Shown: piece by piece, positions 32,930-45,721 of the stretch
Layout: every line of letters begins with the position of its first letter
Numbering within the stretch: the first letter of the stretch is position 1
Assembly: GCA_963575645.1 (NCBI GenBank)
Contig: OY754467.1
Coordinates: forward strand, 5,952,001 to 6,016,000
Length of the DNA: 64,000 nt
Direction: 5' to 3'
Source: Xanthostigma xanthostigma
Lineage: Eukaryota; Arthropoda; Insecta; Raphidioptera; Raphidiidae
Notes under the pieces: generated by a model
Told to the model about the DNA's origin: nothing
Databases searched by the model: none
Seen by the model: only the letters and a program-made list of their open reading frames with translations
Translations under genes and position numbers: made by a program

Positions 32930-34630
32930 TTGTACAAATCTTCTGATCAGTAATCTTTTCAATAAATAAATAATACCTACTTTATTTTTGAAAATGAAAA
33001 CGAAAATGTGTTATTTTTACTTTAAAGTTTTATAGCTTTTTTCAAAGTATATAAAAATGTCAAAGGTTCGATTTTATAGACAATCAAATTTTTAATGAGA
33101 GCATCGATTGAAAATTCATTTTTTCTAAAAATTCTATGCTCTTTAACTTTGTTTATCAATTTTAAGCTTATGATATTCACAATTTGAAAAAGAAAATTTT
33201 TTTATAAACTTAAAATGACAGAAATAAATAATATTAGAATTTTTTTTAGACTGCTGTTAGGGCATCAAGGAGTCTTAATCCGGCACTGGCTGTCCATATT
33301 GTATGTATAATACTGTATAGTAATAAGCAAATACACTAAGGTGACCATATACTTTTATTCTATACTGACCATAGGAATAAAATCGCAATCGAACTATTAG
33401 GGTGCAAACATATACTTCTGTCTTTTTATAGGCCGTAAGCACTGGCGTATCCAGGAAGGCAAAACAAGCACGGGGACCCGGCTTAAGAAATTTCTAATTT
33501 GCTCCCTCCTGGGACAAAAGCTGGGTACGCCCATGTTAACGTCATAGAAATAGACAATGTTTTTGAAACAGAGATACTTTATTCAGATTGAATGCAAGTA
33601 CATCCACCAATCCTATCATCGGAGAAATCAGGGAATTACATCGAAGAAAGAGACGCAGATATATTTTCGATACGCTTTGTTGCGTTCGCTCACTGCACAT
33701 AGAGTAGATAGGTAAATGATTCACATAGTTAATTAATAGATATATGGGAATTATAAACGACAGATTAATTAAACCATTTTCTATTTAATTCAACAATGGA
33801 TTTTATTTTCAGCATTTTTTAATATTTGTCATACATTCATTAAAGTGCATAAATTATTGAACAATTGATTCTGTATAAAAACTCACGACGTTCATATTAT
33901 TTTAATATATTATAGGCATTTCGGAATTCTGAAGAGGTTACAAAAATCTACTTATCTGTCTAAAATTGTCCTAAAAAGAAGGTGTAAGCGCTCAAAAATA
34001 TTTTTTTCCAAATTATTACAATCAAGTCGTGTTAAACATGTCTAGAAATTATACGGATTATAATCAGTAGAAAATACCATTAGACCTTTTTATAGTTGAA
34101 ATTTTTTTGTGCGCATGCCTCAACTTCCGTCATATTTTTCGGGCACTTTTCATTTTGACACGTGAAAAGTGATTGACTTTTAAATAAAACAGTAAGTATG
34201 TATTATTTAAAGAAGCTTTACAACACTAGAAAAATATTTCACAACTTTTGAAGATATCAGCGATTTATGACAGGTAAATACCTTTAAGTTTTCGTTTATT
34301 TCCACCAATTTTTCTGATCGGTGCACTTCAACCACCGTCTCAGTACACCGCAAGTGTGTTCTTCTACTGTTTCGTGGACTAATTTAGCATCATCAATAAT
34401 GTTTTCATCTAATTCAACAACGAAAAACGTTATTGGGCCAGCCATTGCGTCAAAAAGTGCCCGAAACTTTTGAATAACGTGATCATAAACATGGCGACGA
34501 CGCTTGCGCGGCAAAACTATGACAAAATATCGTATCATAGAACACAAAAAATTGGCAAAACAAATTTTTATTATCGGTCACAGCAACAGCGTCGTTTGTT
34601 GAAGTTTAAAATCTAATAACAGTATCTTAT
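32930..34630. other. Intergenic stretch, no firm gene
   Basis: 33440-33540 (ACTGGCGTATCCAGG ... GGGTACGCCCATGTTAACG) reads like the two ends of a small degraded transposon. The minus frame 34296-34547 is open for 83 codons but not recognised. Confidence 0.35.
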
Positions 34631-34638
34631 TGCATATA

Positions 34639-35165
34639 CAGTGTAACCTCTTTATAACGTCCTTCGTTATAACGAAAAACTCCCTATAACGTAGAAAATT
34701 TTACAGTTTGGTTGGTTTACCTTAAAACCCATACATTAATACCCTGTTTATAGTGTAACAACCATTCTCTATTACGATGAAATATGTTCATATTTAGGCG
34801 TATTTAACAGTGTAATTGTTTTTATACAACAAAATGAAGATGAAGAAGATGATAAAGAGGATGATTTTTAACCATCATCAACTATTCAACAAGCACTTGA
34901 TGCCGCTAAACTTATCGAAACATTCCTATTGTTTAATGAAGGTGATTCCACCACATCCCAAGAGTCAAGACATGCATAATACTTAATAAAATACAAAACA
35001 AATATTGGCATAGCAAAAACGCCAAGCAAAGTTAACAGACTACATGGAATAAACTAATTAGGTGAAATTTGGTTATTTTTCTTTCTTCCCTCCATATAAC
35101 GAAAACTCTTTATAACGAAAAAAAATGCTCGGTCCCTTGAGATTCGTTATAAAGAGTTTACACTG
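34639..35165 (+). mobile_element. pogo/Tigger-like element remnant, TA-flanked
   Basis: The ends CAGTGTAACCTCTTTATAAC and, reversed, CAGTGTAAACTCTTTATAAC lie between TA dinucleotides (34637-34638, 35166-35167). This is the classic Tigger terminal repeat with repeated TTATAACG words. About 34830-34979 translates to an acidic stretch, a stop, then STIQQALDAAKLIETFLLFN, the C-terminal region of Tigger/jerky-type transposases. The DDE domain is gone. Confidence 0.85.
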
Positions 35166-35169
35166 TATT

Positions 35170-36050
35170 ATATCGATATGCAATTTTCATTGTTATACGA
35201 TTACCTTCAATTCATTGCTATTGAATAAGGTTCGCTGATTTTTAAAATTGAAGAAAATCTAAGTTCGTAGAAACCAACGATTCGTTTCGGCGTTGGTGCA
35301 AGTGGCTGTAAAAAAAGATTTGAGAGAAAAAGGTAAGTAGAATAAAATAAAAATACCCACAAAGAGTTTGTTATAGATTATACCTAATAAAAATGCTTGG
35401 ATGTTAAACTTGTCGAACTGAAGATATAATATATTAGTGTAGTAGGTACAGATATTAAGTCCGCTGCACACGAGGCTGGATTTGCCGCTAGGTTCCTTGC
35501 TAGATTTCACTACTAGTGTTCTAGCATTATATAAATAAAATATACCAAATTTAATTATAGAAATGCCAACTAAAAACAATTATATGACAAATTTTTAATT
35601 TGAAGTTGAAAAAACACGGTTCATAATATATATACAAAAACAAAGAAACAAAAAAAATACATTCCACATTTTAAAACTAATAAATCTATTGGTAGTCGTT
35701 CTTACTGAACAACAATCAATTTTAAACGTAAAATACGCTCAATTACAATAATAATAAAATATCATACTTCATACATAATAATTTTATTTACTTAACCATA
35801 TTAAATTACTTTTCGTTTTATTAAAGAACAACTATTTTAATAATTATATTTAAACAGTTACAATCACAAAGAAATATATCGCAATTTTTTTATAAAGTAT
35901 AATCTTGTGTCCTCAAAAACTTAAACGAATAATATAGGAGACGAGTTATGTGCAATTTTATGCAGTCAATTTCTAAAATATTGCAGAAGTATATTTTTTT
36001 TCCGAAACAACTGTTGAAGAATTATTTAAATCGCGTACACATGCCAAGCT
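35170..36050. other. AT-rich intergenic stretch, no gene seen
   Basis: Only the reversed CGCTGCACACGAGGCTG motif at about 35461, shared with 10225, stands out. Confidence 0.4.
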
Positions 36051-36056
36051 TATAGC

Positions 36057-36621
36057 CATAGATATATATTTAATAGATTGCGGATACACTAGCGCCTCCT
36101 GTACGTTTTAGAAGCCATTTTGTACGTGGAAAACGCCGTAAAAAGCGCGCGAGATTCAAAAATATTAATTATTTTATAATATGATTTTATTGAGAAAAAC
36201 AACAAAACTCACAAGTAAACAGTGATATTTCGCTCCAAAACCTATTTTTATACTGAAACGTTTCAAAAATTACAAAATTACGCATAAATATAATGTAAAA
36301 GCTTAGAACATTTTACATTGTGAATTTGGCATCAAGGTTGACAAGCATTGATGCCAATCTGACAATGTAAAATGTTCTAAGCTTTTATATTTTTATGCTC
36401 AGTCTTGTAATTTTTGAAACGTTTCAATATAAAAATAGGTTTTGGAGCGAAATATCACTGTTTACTGTGAGTTTTGTTGTTTTTCTCAATAAAATCAGAT
36501 TATAAAATAATTAATAATTTGAATCTCGCGCGCTTTTTACGGCGTTTTCCACGTACAAGATGGCTTCTAAATGGTACAGGAGGCGCTAGTGTATCCGCAA
36601 TCTATTAAATATATATCTATG
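36057..36621. mobile_element. 565-bp near-perfect foldback
   Basis: Both ends read CATAGATATATATTTAATAG and then GCGGATACACTAGCGCCTCC. Arms of ~265 bp meet in a ~40-bp loop (GAATTTGGCATCAAGGTTGAC). Only scattered mismatches and two or three small indels were seen. No ORF. Confidence 0.92.
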
Positions 36622-36629
36622 TTATATCT

Positions 36630-37730
36630 GCACGACCTGCACAGCACAAACCACAGAATATTGTTCTGTGGCACAAACAATAAACATGGAACCTGCACGA
36701 TGTTGCACTCGAAACCAGCATAAACCAGCAAATTTTTAGGTTAGGTTTCGTAATGTGCGGTAGACATTTTGCAGTTTTGAATAAAAAATGTGCATTATGC
36801 ACAACGAGGTGGATTTTAAAAATGCGGATAGAACTTGTATTTTAAAATTATTGTTCCAACAAATATAAATAAATGGACAAGGGCGAGTTATTATTATCGG
36901 TTACAAATTTCAATTTAGACTATTTTAACACCCCAAATGAGGCATTTGCTGATCATTCAAAACCGTTTAAAATTGCACACAACAATAATAATCATAAAAA
37001 AATATACAGGACTGTTTTTGACAACAATCTGGAATCGAAAATAATACAGTCCTTAACAAAGAGATAATATCACAAAATTTCGGTGCAAAACCCCAATTAA
37101 AAAATATTCTTAAAATGTTTTTTTCAAATAAAAAAAATCGGGACACAGTTTATTTGACTATGACGTGTATATAATTTTTTTATTCAACAATTTTTTGGTT
37201 AATAAAGCTTTATAATAAATTATAACCTATAGTAAAAGTTTAGTTTTCTTAAATCAATGCATTTTAATAAGTGCTGTTATTATACTGTGAACAATTGGTA
37301 AAATATTTTAACTGATTAATAAGTTTTCTAATAAAGTTGTGGAAACAAGGTGACAAAAGTCAAATAGGGAAGTCATTTTTGTGCTAGTAAAGAATTGCAT
37401 CTTATTATTAACATCTAAATATGTGATTTGAAAAAAAAATACAAAATTTGTATATTGCAGCCTGTGCTGAAACAAAAAATGCAATAACATTTTTATTTTC
37501 ACGCAACCCATTTTGTGGGGTATCATTTTGGAGGTTTAAAAATGCAAAAAATGTTCTTGAGTGATTTTTTTCTTGTAGGTGAATTTTTCGCGAGATATAT
37601 AAGCTCCTAAAGTCAGTAATATTGTGTCCCCTTCTCTAGCTTTCCAAACATGTGATTAAAAATCTGAAAAAATCAAGATAGTCGGTAGCACTTTATAAAT
37701 ACTTTCCATGAAAATATCCACAATTTTCAG
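36630..37730. other. Intergenic stretch with one small uncertain ORF
   Basis: 36873-37067 is a 64-codon frame with a good start context (AAATGGAC) and no homology that I recognise. The rest is AT-rich. Confidence 0.3.
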
Positions 37731-37736
37731 TTATCA

Positions 37737-37978
37737 ATTCGTAATCCAAAGGAATGGTGAGACCTCTGGTGAGAAATGCGCCGAACTGTCCTAAGGAGGG
37801 TTTTTGACAGGTAAACTATGGAGGGATAAGGTAAACATTGATTTAAAAAAGCATGATAGAGGCTAGGTTAGCCTACATCATGCTTTTCTAAATCAATGTT
37901 TATCTGTCAAAAACCCCCCCTTAGGACAGTTCGGCGCATTTCTCACCAGAGGTCTCACCATTCCTTTGGGTTCCGAAT
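37737..37978. mobile_element. MITE family ATTCGGAACCC, copy 3
   Basis: It has the same arms as copies 1 and 2. The left tip has mutated (ATTCGTAATCC) and the centre differs: the TTTACC-TATGGAGG segment precedes the AACATTGATTTA hairpin instead of following it, so the interior is inverted relative to the other copies. Confidence 0.85.
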
Positions 37979-38389
37979 ATTATAATTTTGGCCAAGAACT
38001 TGACGCGTGGTCAAGTGTCGGGTCGCCTACAAAAATCTTGCATCACATCCGCATCCGCTAAATTTTCGAGACGACCGTTGCGAACGTAGATTGTTCCGCG
38101 ATTGCGGATGCAGACGATTTCAACCTTTCTAATTTCCACATTCGCGTCTGTATCTGGAGGTGTAGATGTCAAAAAATCCGCATCCGCATCTGCAGATGTC
38201 GGCAAAACCCACTTTTACTTTTTACATTAAATTACTGTTGACCTCAAAATTTGATTATTTCTCTCATTTTGGCGGATTTTTTTTTGTGGAGGTTCAATTT
38301 TTAAGTTTCTTGTTGCATTACCTTTTTTTGGCTATCCATAAATGTCAATAATACAAAAAAAAAAAACAGTTGTGTGGTTTTAAGAAACC

Positions 38390-38712
38390 ACGACGCAAGT
38401 GAAACTTTTATTGGATTGTAGACACTTATCCATCACGATTAATTATAAACAACAATATTCACATGAATACACGAATAAAAACATGTAAACACTGTACTGC
38501 ACTTGCCCGCATGACAGACTGACTATGTGTTATACATACTACACGGTCAGCTGATGCTAACCATGGGCGCCGCCATATTGGCCTTGGCTGCTCTACCGAG
38601 CGCCTACTCCGAACGCCTTTCACTTTACCCCTACTCCGCGGCCGCATGTAATGCGACATGCAACAGACGGCCAGAAAAATTCGGGGCGATAGAATAAAAG
38701 TTTCACTTTAAA
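38390..38712. repeat. Inverted-repeat element GCAAGTGAAACTTTTATT
   Basis: AAGTGAAACTTTTATT (38398) and its reverse complement (38693-38708) enclose a GC-richer centre with GGCGCCGCCATATTGGCC. There are no clear target duplications. Confidence 0.5.
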
Positions 38713-38849
38713 AAACTAATATTGGTAAATGGTATTCTGCAAGAGACCGTTACCTTAGAAGCTATTGATATTCAGTAAGTTATCAAAACTGTTACAACCA
38801 AAGATTTTTAAATAGAAGAAACAAATAGGCCTCAACTATACTCTATCCT

Positions 38850-39070
38850 CGTCATTAACGTGTGGCCAAACTCTATCTCTCGCAACATACTCCACGCGCA
38901 TACTCTATCCTCCTCACTCATGCATGCGTGGTCAATCTCTATCTCTCTCAGACTAGTAGGAACAAATGAGGCAACACTCACTCGTGTGTGACCAATCATC
39001 TCTCTCAACATGGTACATAGAAATCAGCCATGCGCATACTCTATCCTTCTCACTCAGTGGATCGAAAAAA
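38850..39070. repeat. Degenerate tandem repeat rich in ACTCTATCC
   Basis: Three to five loose copies of GCATACTCTATCCT-CTCACTCA and CCAATCTCTATCTCTC-type text. Confidence 0.6.
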
Positions 39071-39079
39071 CGATATAAG

Positions 39080-40840
39080 TCGACGGTTACCACACAATAA
39101 AAGTTTTGTCCGATACTAACTTCAGGAGCTGCTTATTAAGAAGCGATTAAAAACGAGAAAAAAGTGGAAAGACACAGGTTGCATTATCAGTATTAAATTA
39201 TTAAATAATCATTTTGATGTTCGAAGACTCATAACTATAATTCTTTAGATTACTATGCATATACGGAATAACCATTAGAACTATTTTATTAATATGATCA
39301 CAAGGTTGGTTTGTTTCTTAATAAAAATGACTCGATTGTGATTTGGACAAAAACGCATCAATATATGTATTTATTTATGTTCAATTGTTTTGTTCATAAT
39401 AACTGAAATATCAATGTACTTTAATTTTGAACAAAACAACTGAGCGCTCCTAATTTAAGTATGGCTTCATTGATTTTATAATATTTATACCCCAGATATT
39501 AACAGTAGATTGTTCATTTCTAACCAAACATTTACAAGGCGTTTACAATTGCACAAAAAATGATGTCAAATGAGTGGCAAAGTCCCTGAACGATCTTGGT
39601 TTATGGCCCCCCAACGAGAGGAGCTACTGCGCATCAAAACTCGTTTGTAAGAGAAGAAATGAATTGGCTGACGTCTCTCTCCCTCTCTGACTTTGAAAAC
39701 TAAAACGCGAAAAAAGTGACACATCCAAATTATTTTGATATAATTCATCAGACAACAAAATAGTCTGAAATATTAACTAAAAACTGACATTTCTTCTTTT
39801 TTAGAAAATTTAAATGGCACACTTTGTAGGCCGTAATGAGTGCGACGAAGACGAAACTAGTAAGCCATTTGTCCCTGTCTCTTTCTATCGAAACTTGGAC
39901 TAGCAATCTATCTATCCAGATCGTTGGATATCCTTCCCAATTAATAATCTAGAAATGGAGAACGTATTTCATTTTCTTTGAAGCATTGAAGTGTGTAACT
40001 TATTGATACTTATATGAAATCGATTCGGGATTATATAATAATTAATAATATTGTAGTACCAAGAGAATTTTTGTCCAAATCAAATATAATATTACAATAG
40101 AATATTATGCAATTAAATACCTATACAAGACATATTTTAATGATTGTTATGGAAATTAGCATCGATAGTCTTTAGTACCTATCTAAACTTACTATTTTTT
40201 TTTATTTTAATATATTTATTACCATTTCTTTATATTGTCTAACAAGTTAAGAAACCGATAGCAAAAATGTTTAACAAATATTGCTATTCGAATTTGTTAT
40301 TATAAAGATTATTTAACGCACTTTATAAAAACATTTTAAAAAAACGTTAACATTTTTTTTTTGTATCTCAATAATTTTGGTACATCAACGACCATGCAAA
40401 ATTCAAACCAAAATTTATCAAGACATTTCAAATCATGAAAGTAAAATTTGAGGAACAATATTTGTGATTTTTTTTGTTATATTTGAAACATAAATTGTAT
40501 TACTTCTGAACAATGTGGTGCCATTTTGAAATACCTTGAATAAGTGTGTTTGTTGATGCAATCACGACGATTGCGATTTGGTTCAGCCAGTTCTAGAGCA
40601 TATCTTGGCATTTCCTCTTTAACTAAATTTAAATTTTCGGACTCTTCGGAACTTGGTTCTAGCCACTGAACACAATCAATTTCATTATTGCGTGATTCCA
40701 GAAGTTCCTAGTCTAGTTGTGTTACGATCAAAGAGTATCTGCAGGGAAAGGGAGCCAGATGTAACATCGAGAATTCTGCGAAACCATGCACATTCTTTCG
40801 CCAGGAGTACTTTTCCTACTCACAATATATCACTCTCCCT
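39080..40840. other. Intergenic stretch, no gene seen
   Basis: AT-rich throughout; no repeat or coding structure that I could support. Confidence 0.35.
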
Positions 40841-40849
40841 CGACTCAAT

Positions 40850-41007
40850 AGGTTCGTTCCAAGCAGCCAGCAAACGGTTCCGAAACCGTCACCCACATGC
40901 GCAGTAGGTAAAACGTGTTCTAAAATCGCCACTAACAGCTTCGTCTTACCTACTGCGCATGCGGGTGACGGTTTCGGAACCATTTGCTGGCTGCTTGGAA
41001 CGAACCT
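40850..41007. mobile_element. MITE family GGTTCGTTCCAAGCAGCC, copy 1
   Basis: Both ends read AGGTTCGTTCCAAGCAGCCA. The arms include CATGCGCAGTAGGTAA and run for about 65 bp each. The 158-bp element folds into one hairpin. Confidence 0.88.
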
Positions 41008-41009
41008 TA

Positions 41010-43630
41010 TTTCCTCCACAAATAAACATAATGTTTTGACAATAGCCAATAAATAGTAAGGTACCAAAATTTACGAAGTGGCAAAGCAATGAGACAACAG
41101 AGCATACGTGTCCCATGCATAAAAACTATGCTGCATTATCAAATAATAAGTGTATTACACTTCTTCAATTAACAATTCTGATTTGGGTCTGTAAACTTCT
41201 GTCCGAATTATCTGACGAGTTCTTGAATCGTTCTTGAGCAAGGATCAACAAACACACCTAATAATTATGATTGGTAGATCAGTCAGAAGTCTAAAGTTAG
41301 TCTTTTGAATGTAGTTTTCTTTGATTTATTTTGAAGGCAATTACTTAAAATTCTAATTTTTGTACACTCATTCAATGTTAACTCAAGATTATTTTAAAAC
41401 CAACATAGGAAACCAATAAACTAAAATAACTTATAGTACATCTTTTATTTTCATACAACTCTCCATGTTTCACAATATATTGAGGTTAAGAAAACATACA
41501 AAATGGCCATATTGTTTGTTTTTTGTTTTTTATATTGTATTGTGTATGCAGTTTACAAAAATGTACATTTAAAATTGATAAACGTTTAGTTTTTAATTTG
41601 GAATTGATGAAAACTAAACGGAATTAAAAAGCAACATTATAAAAATTGTATTGTCAAATAGTTGCATTTTTTTTTAAAACGTTCAATATTTTTAGTAAGG
41701 TTGCTTACGATAAATATATAAATATTTTTCAATTTTTAACAGTAACAAAACGCTTTTATCATAAAATCTAAGAAACTGAAAAATTAAACGGCATTTAACT
41801 TTATAAATCGTTAATCACTGGGCCATTTTAATTAAAAATAGATTAAAGTAAAACAAAGTTGCTTCGTATTTCTATTGCGTAGATATTGAATACACTCGAA
41901 TCATAGAACAATAGCGCAGTTTGTTTCATTTTAAAACTATCAAAAACAAAAGACAAAAAAACAGGTAGTTTGCACTTGTTTTGTTTCAAATAAGTAGACT
42001 AACTGAAAATACGGTGATACGGTCTTTTGTTAATATTTTTTTATTTTTGCTTCAAACGTTTAGTTTCAGATAAAATGACAGTTGCTAAAAATATCTGGCT
42101 GTTAATGTTATTGGAAAGTGTCTCTGTCAATTTGTTCTGTGTGTAACTGGAACTTGTCAAACAAAATAGCATCAAGAAATACAATATACATAAAAATAAA
42201 TTAAAATAACAAAAAAATAAAATAGTCTTTGAAGTAAAAATTTTTTTAAATAACAGCACCGCAATTCAAATAATAACGTATAGTATGTATGACAAAAGAA
42301 CTGCATGACGCTAGAATAAATACTATTGAAATAACGAAATATACACTTTGATAGAGTCAAAACTGACTGTATAAAAGCTTGTAAATCTATTGTTAATTTA
42401 ATAAATATATTATTGTTATTATTACGCATTTACTGTAAGAGAACAGCAACGCTTTATCGTCAAAATAGTCAGTTAAAAAATTTAAAAGATTTATTTAAAA
42501 CATAACCTTTCATTGCTACATTCTTTTTTCTGAGGAACAACACATTTTTCCTATAGATTAAAAATTACAAAAAAGAAAGCGATTATTGTCGATTTTGGGC
42601 TTCAAACATACTTCTAGAAAATAAAACTGGCTTTAAAAAGTCACAAATCACTTCATATTTTGATTAGTAATTACTTATTACATATTAAATGCAATAAAAA
42701 AAAGCCCCCAACAATATTCTATAAGTTCGTTCCAAGCAGCCGCGAACGGTAATATAACCGTACACAGTCTTGTTACTGCGCAAGACTGTCTTGCGCAGTA
42801 TCGATTTTTGAGCTAGTGCGCAAATTAGTCTTGCGCAGTGACAAGACTGTGTACGGTTTTATTACCGTTCACGGCTGCTTGGAACGAACCTTATAAGGAT
42901 TAGTGGTCAATAATCAATACATTAATAATAACACCCTTGATTTTTATATCAAAATATTAACTGAGGTACGTGAATTTCTTTTTTGTCACAATGTTGTATA
43001 AGAAAAATTTTCAATCACTTTCAACACGTCGGGACTTAAAACCGAAATCCACCCGTTTTGCGCTAGGAAATAAAGTGATTGTCTATTTGTGGCAAAGTAA
43101 ATTGATTAACTCATCCAGCGCGAAACTGAAGGTTTCGGACTGATAGTGGCTTGTTCAAGTGATTGCAAATAACATTCAAACAGGCTGTTAAAAAGTGGCA
43201 TAAGCTAACTATCCCGATTGCAGCATCAGGTCACGTTTATCAGATTATTGTATTGTCGTTGATACTACATAAGTATGCCAAATTTCAAAGTAATAAATCA
43301 AGTGGGAGTGGTTCAGAGTCGGTTTGCAAGATTTCACCCAAACTGACTATGTGAGTTGGATAAAAAATTGTTAAAAATCACGAACTACAGTGAATTCGGA
43401 TTGTGGTATAGAAATTAAGGGTTTCATTATTAATGTTACCAGCAATGGTTTATGTCTCCACTTTCAAAACAAATGCTTTTTAGCACATCTTACTACTTAC
43501 TGAAATAAAGTGAAAATCAATTCATAAACATGTTATCGATGCAGTTTAAGGGAAAACTATTAAGTGTAGCAATAAAAGGTTGTAAAATAAAAAAGAAATT
43601 CGTAAAAAAACACTTCCACTACGGTTCCGT
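41010..43630. other. Region downstream of the RhoGAP gene, includes its probable 3' UTR
   Basis: The RhoGAP 3' UTR must begin at 43632 and run leftwards; no obvious minus-strand AATAAA occurs within the first few hundred bases, so its end is not placed. Apart from the MITE at 42722 no feature was recognised. Confidence 0.35.
42722..42892. mobile_element. MITE family GGTTCGTTCCAAGCAGCC, copy 2
   Basis: The ends AAGTTCGTTCCAAGCAGCC / AAGGTTCGTTCCAAGCAGCC and the inner TACACAGTCTTGT pair. It shares the outer 25 bp and the GCGCA-core words with copy 1. Confidence 0.88.
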
Positions 43631-43632
43631 TC

Positions 43633-45721
43633 CTATAAATCAGTGCTATCGGCAACTTTTGGTTTCGAGGGTGGCGGAGGCGGCGGAGGTTGCGGTCTCG
43701 GAGGTCTGGATGGATTTCGAGGCGACGCCGGAACGTAAGCTCCTCCCCCCGTGGGCGTTCGCGGACTCAACGGAACATCGGTAGGCGATACTGCATCGAG
43801 AACACTACCTTCAGACATTGTACGACCGTGACTAGGTTTAGTACCGTTGCTAGGATAGTTGGCGTCTATATTAGACACGACCCCGGCCGGATTCGTTACA
43901 TTTTCGGCGTTCACGTTGGCATTAATTATATTAATGCGCTCGTTCGACTTGAAAGTATTCAATCTTTCGTTCGATCTCGCCAAATTCAACCGTTCGTTAC
44001 TTTTAACATGATCCGGTTTCGGCGGCCTTGCCGGTTTCGAGCCCACGCTTTGTCTCCGCTGCAAGCTCGCGTTGAAGTTATCAATATCGACGAGGTACGA
44101 ACTCGACGGAGGATGACCTAAGAACTTCTCTTTTTCCGCTATCATGTTGTCGTGGCCGGGCGGTGGTTTTTCCTTATCTTTCACTTGTATAATAGACACC
44201 TGTTGTTTATCGGGTACGTTGTACATAACCGTTCGCTCCAGTTGCGTAGAGCCGCTGTTCGACTCCGTACTGCTCGTGTCCCCGGCCCCACCTCCTCCGA
44301 CTTGACGCTGCACCCTGAAACTTTGAGGTCGCAACGAAGGCGGTCTTTCCGGAACGGTCGGTTTGTTTCCCCGTTCGGATAAAAAATCTTCCCTGGACTG
44401 TCGTCTCAGTTCGATTGCCTCGCCGTCAATATCGATTTCGTTTAACGATTTGGTTAAAGCTTCGTGTTTCGGTAGCACACTTTTGTTAACGGGCGACGCA
44501 CTCTTCAAATGATCTAACGACAAACGCGGTGCCGCTACAGGTCTTTGAGTCGTTGCGGGTTTTTGTGGCGTCGCTTGTACAGTAATCGGTACGTAGCTGA
44601 CATTTGACTTTTGCTGCAAATTGTCAGACGTTACTGTTATTTTACCAACAACTGCGCTTTGCGCCGTTATATGCGTTATGTTTGCCGACTGAATATTCGA
44701 CGGTGGAAGTGAAGCGAACTGTACATCACTGTCTTTAGCCGATTCATTTTTACCAAAACTACCACTCATAGGCCCCGATATATCACTTTTGTTAATGTGA
44801 CCGTCATTTTTCACTGGAAAAGTACTACCGACAGGTCCAACGATATCACTTTTATTAACGTGGGCTATATTATCATTTTTAACTGGAGCCGAAATATCAC
44901 TTTTGCTTATGTGACCGCTGCCGATCAAAGCGGCCGACGCTTCATTTTTAACCGTAAAACTAGCGCTGACCGGTCCTGATATATCACTTTTGCTGATATG
45001 TTGATGCGCATCTTTTTTAATCGTGTTCGTGCCTACACTCGATTTTAAAACGTGTACGTTAGAACCGTGGTCAAAATCGAGGCTTTTGCGCCGAGCATGC
45101 GACTGGGTGAAATCGTCGGAATTCATGCTCTGCGACATTTTCTTGTCTTCCGAGTCGTTCATATTCTTCGCCGACTTGTACGTCGACCTGTTTACAGTCG
45201 CGGTGCCCGAAATCAAACTCTGCCTCGGCGGCTTTTCGATCGACGACTTTTCGTGAGGCGGCATGCTTTTCGTGAGCGCCGACGGCGGTACCGGAGCCGG
45301 TTTGTTTTTTCTCCTCGTCACGGGTTTGGGACTTCCTTGAGGCGGGCTCGAGTGATCCGACAGCGAACTGTTCGACGCGGTCCTTTTCATTTCGTGTTGA
45401 TCGACGATTATATTCGTGTCGCTGCTGTTGTTGCGCGTGTGCGTTCTTACGTGACTGTTCCGATCCAAGTATTCGTTCCCCAATAGCATTTCTTGATTGA
45501 GCGTTAAATACACTTCTAAATCGCCCGGGAAAAATTTATCTGCGTGGCTGACCAGCGTGTCGACTGCACAGCTTGCAATACCCGCGTTGTTCATGAAATT
45601 TCCAAAATCTCTGTCGTCCGAGCTCCATAACAGATTCGGTGACATCACAATCGCTATGTTATGAGACGACATTTTATTGTGCGAGTATTTGGACAATTCC
45701 GACAGAAATTTGATTAAATAC
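43633..45721 (-). CDS. RhoGAP gene, coding exon 7 (end of GAP domain and C-terminal tail)
   Basis: The acceptor TTTTTTCGCAG ends at 45722. The exon completes the split Arg codon and reads YLIKFLSELSKYSHNKMSSH, then 650 residues of low-complexity tail to the TAG at 43633. Base composition is clearly more GC-rich than the flanks, and no frame break occurs. Confidence 0.95.

Noticed and set aside
34296..34547. 83-codon minus frame (MCSMIRYFVIVLPRKRRRHV...)
   Set aside because: Open and protein-like in composition, but I recognise no domain, splice signals or family; possible decayed transposon piece.
36873..37067. 64-codon plus frame starting MDKGELLLSVTNF
   Set aside because: Good start context but short, Asn-rich, between repeats and without a recognised relative; not enough to call a gene.
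43690..45486. Several plus-strand open frames opposite the large RhoGAP exon
   Set aside because: They mirror the GC-richer minus-strand coding exon; Arg-rich translations are typical of antisense shadows.
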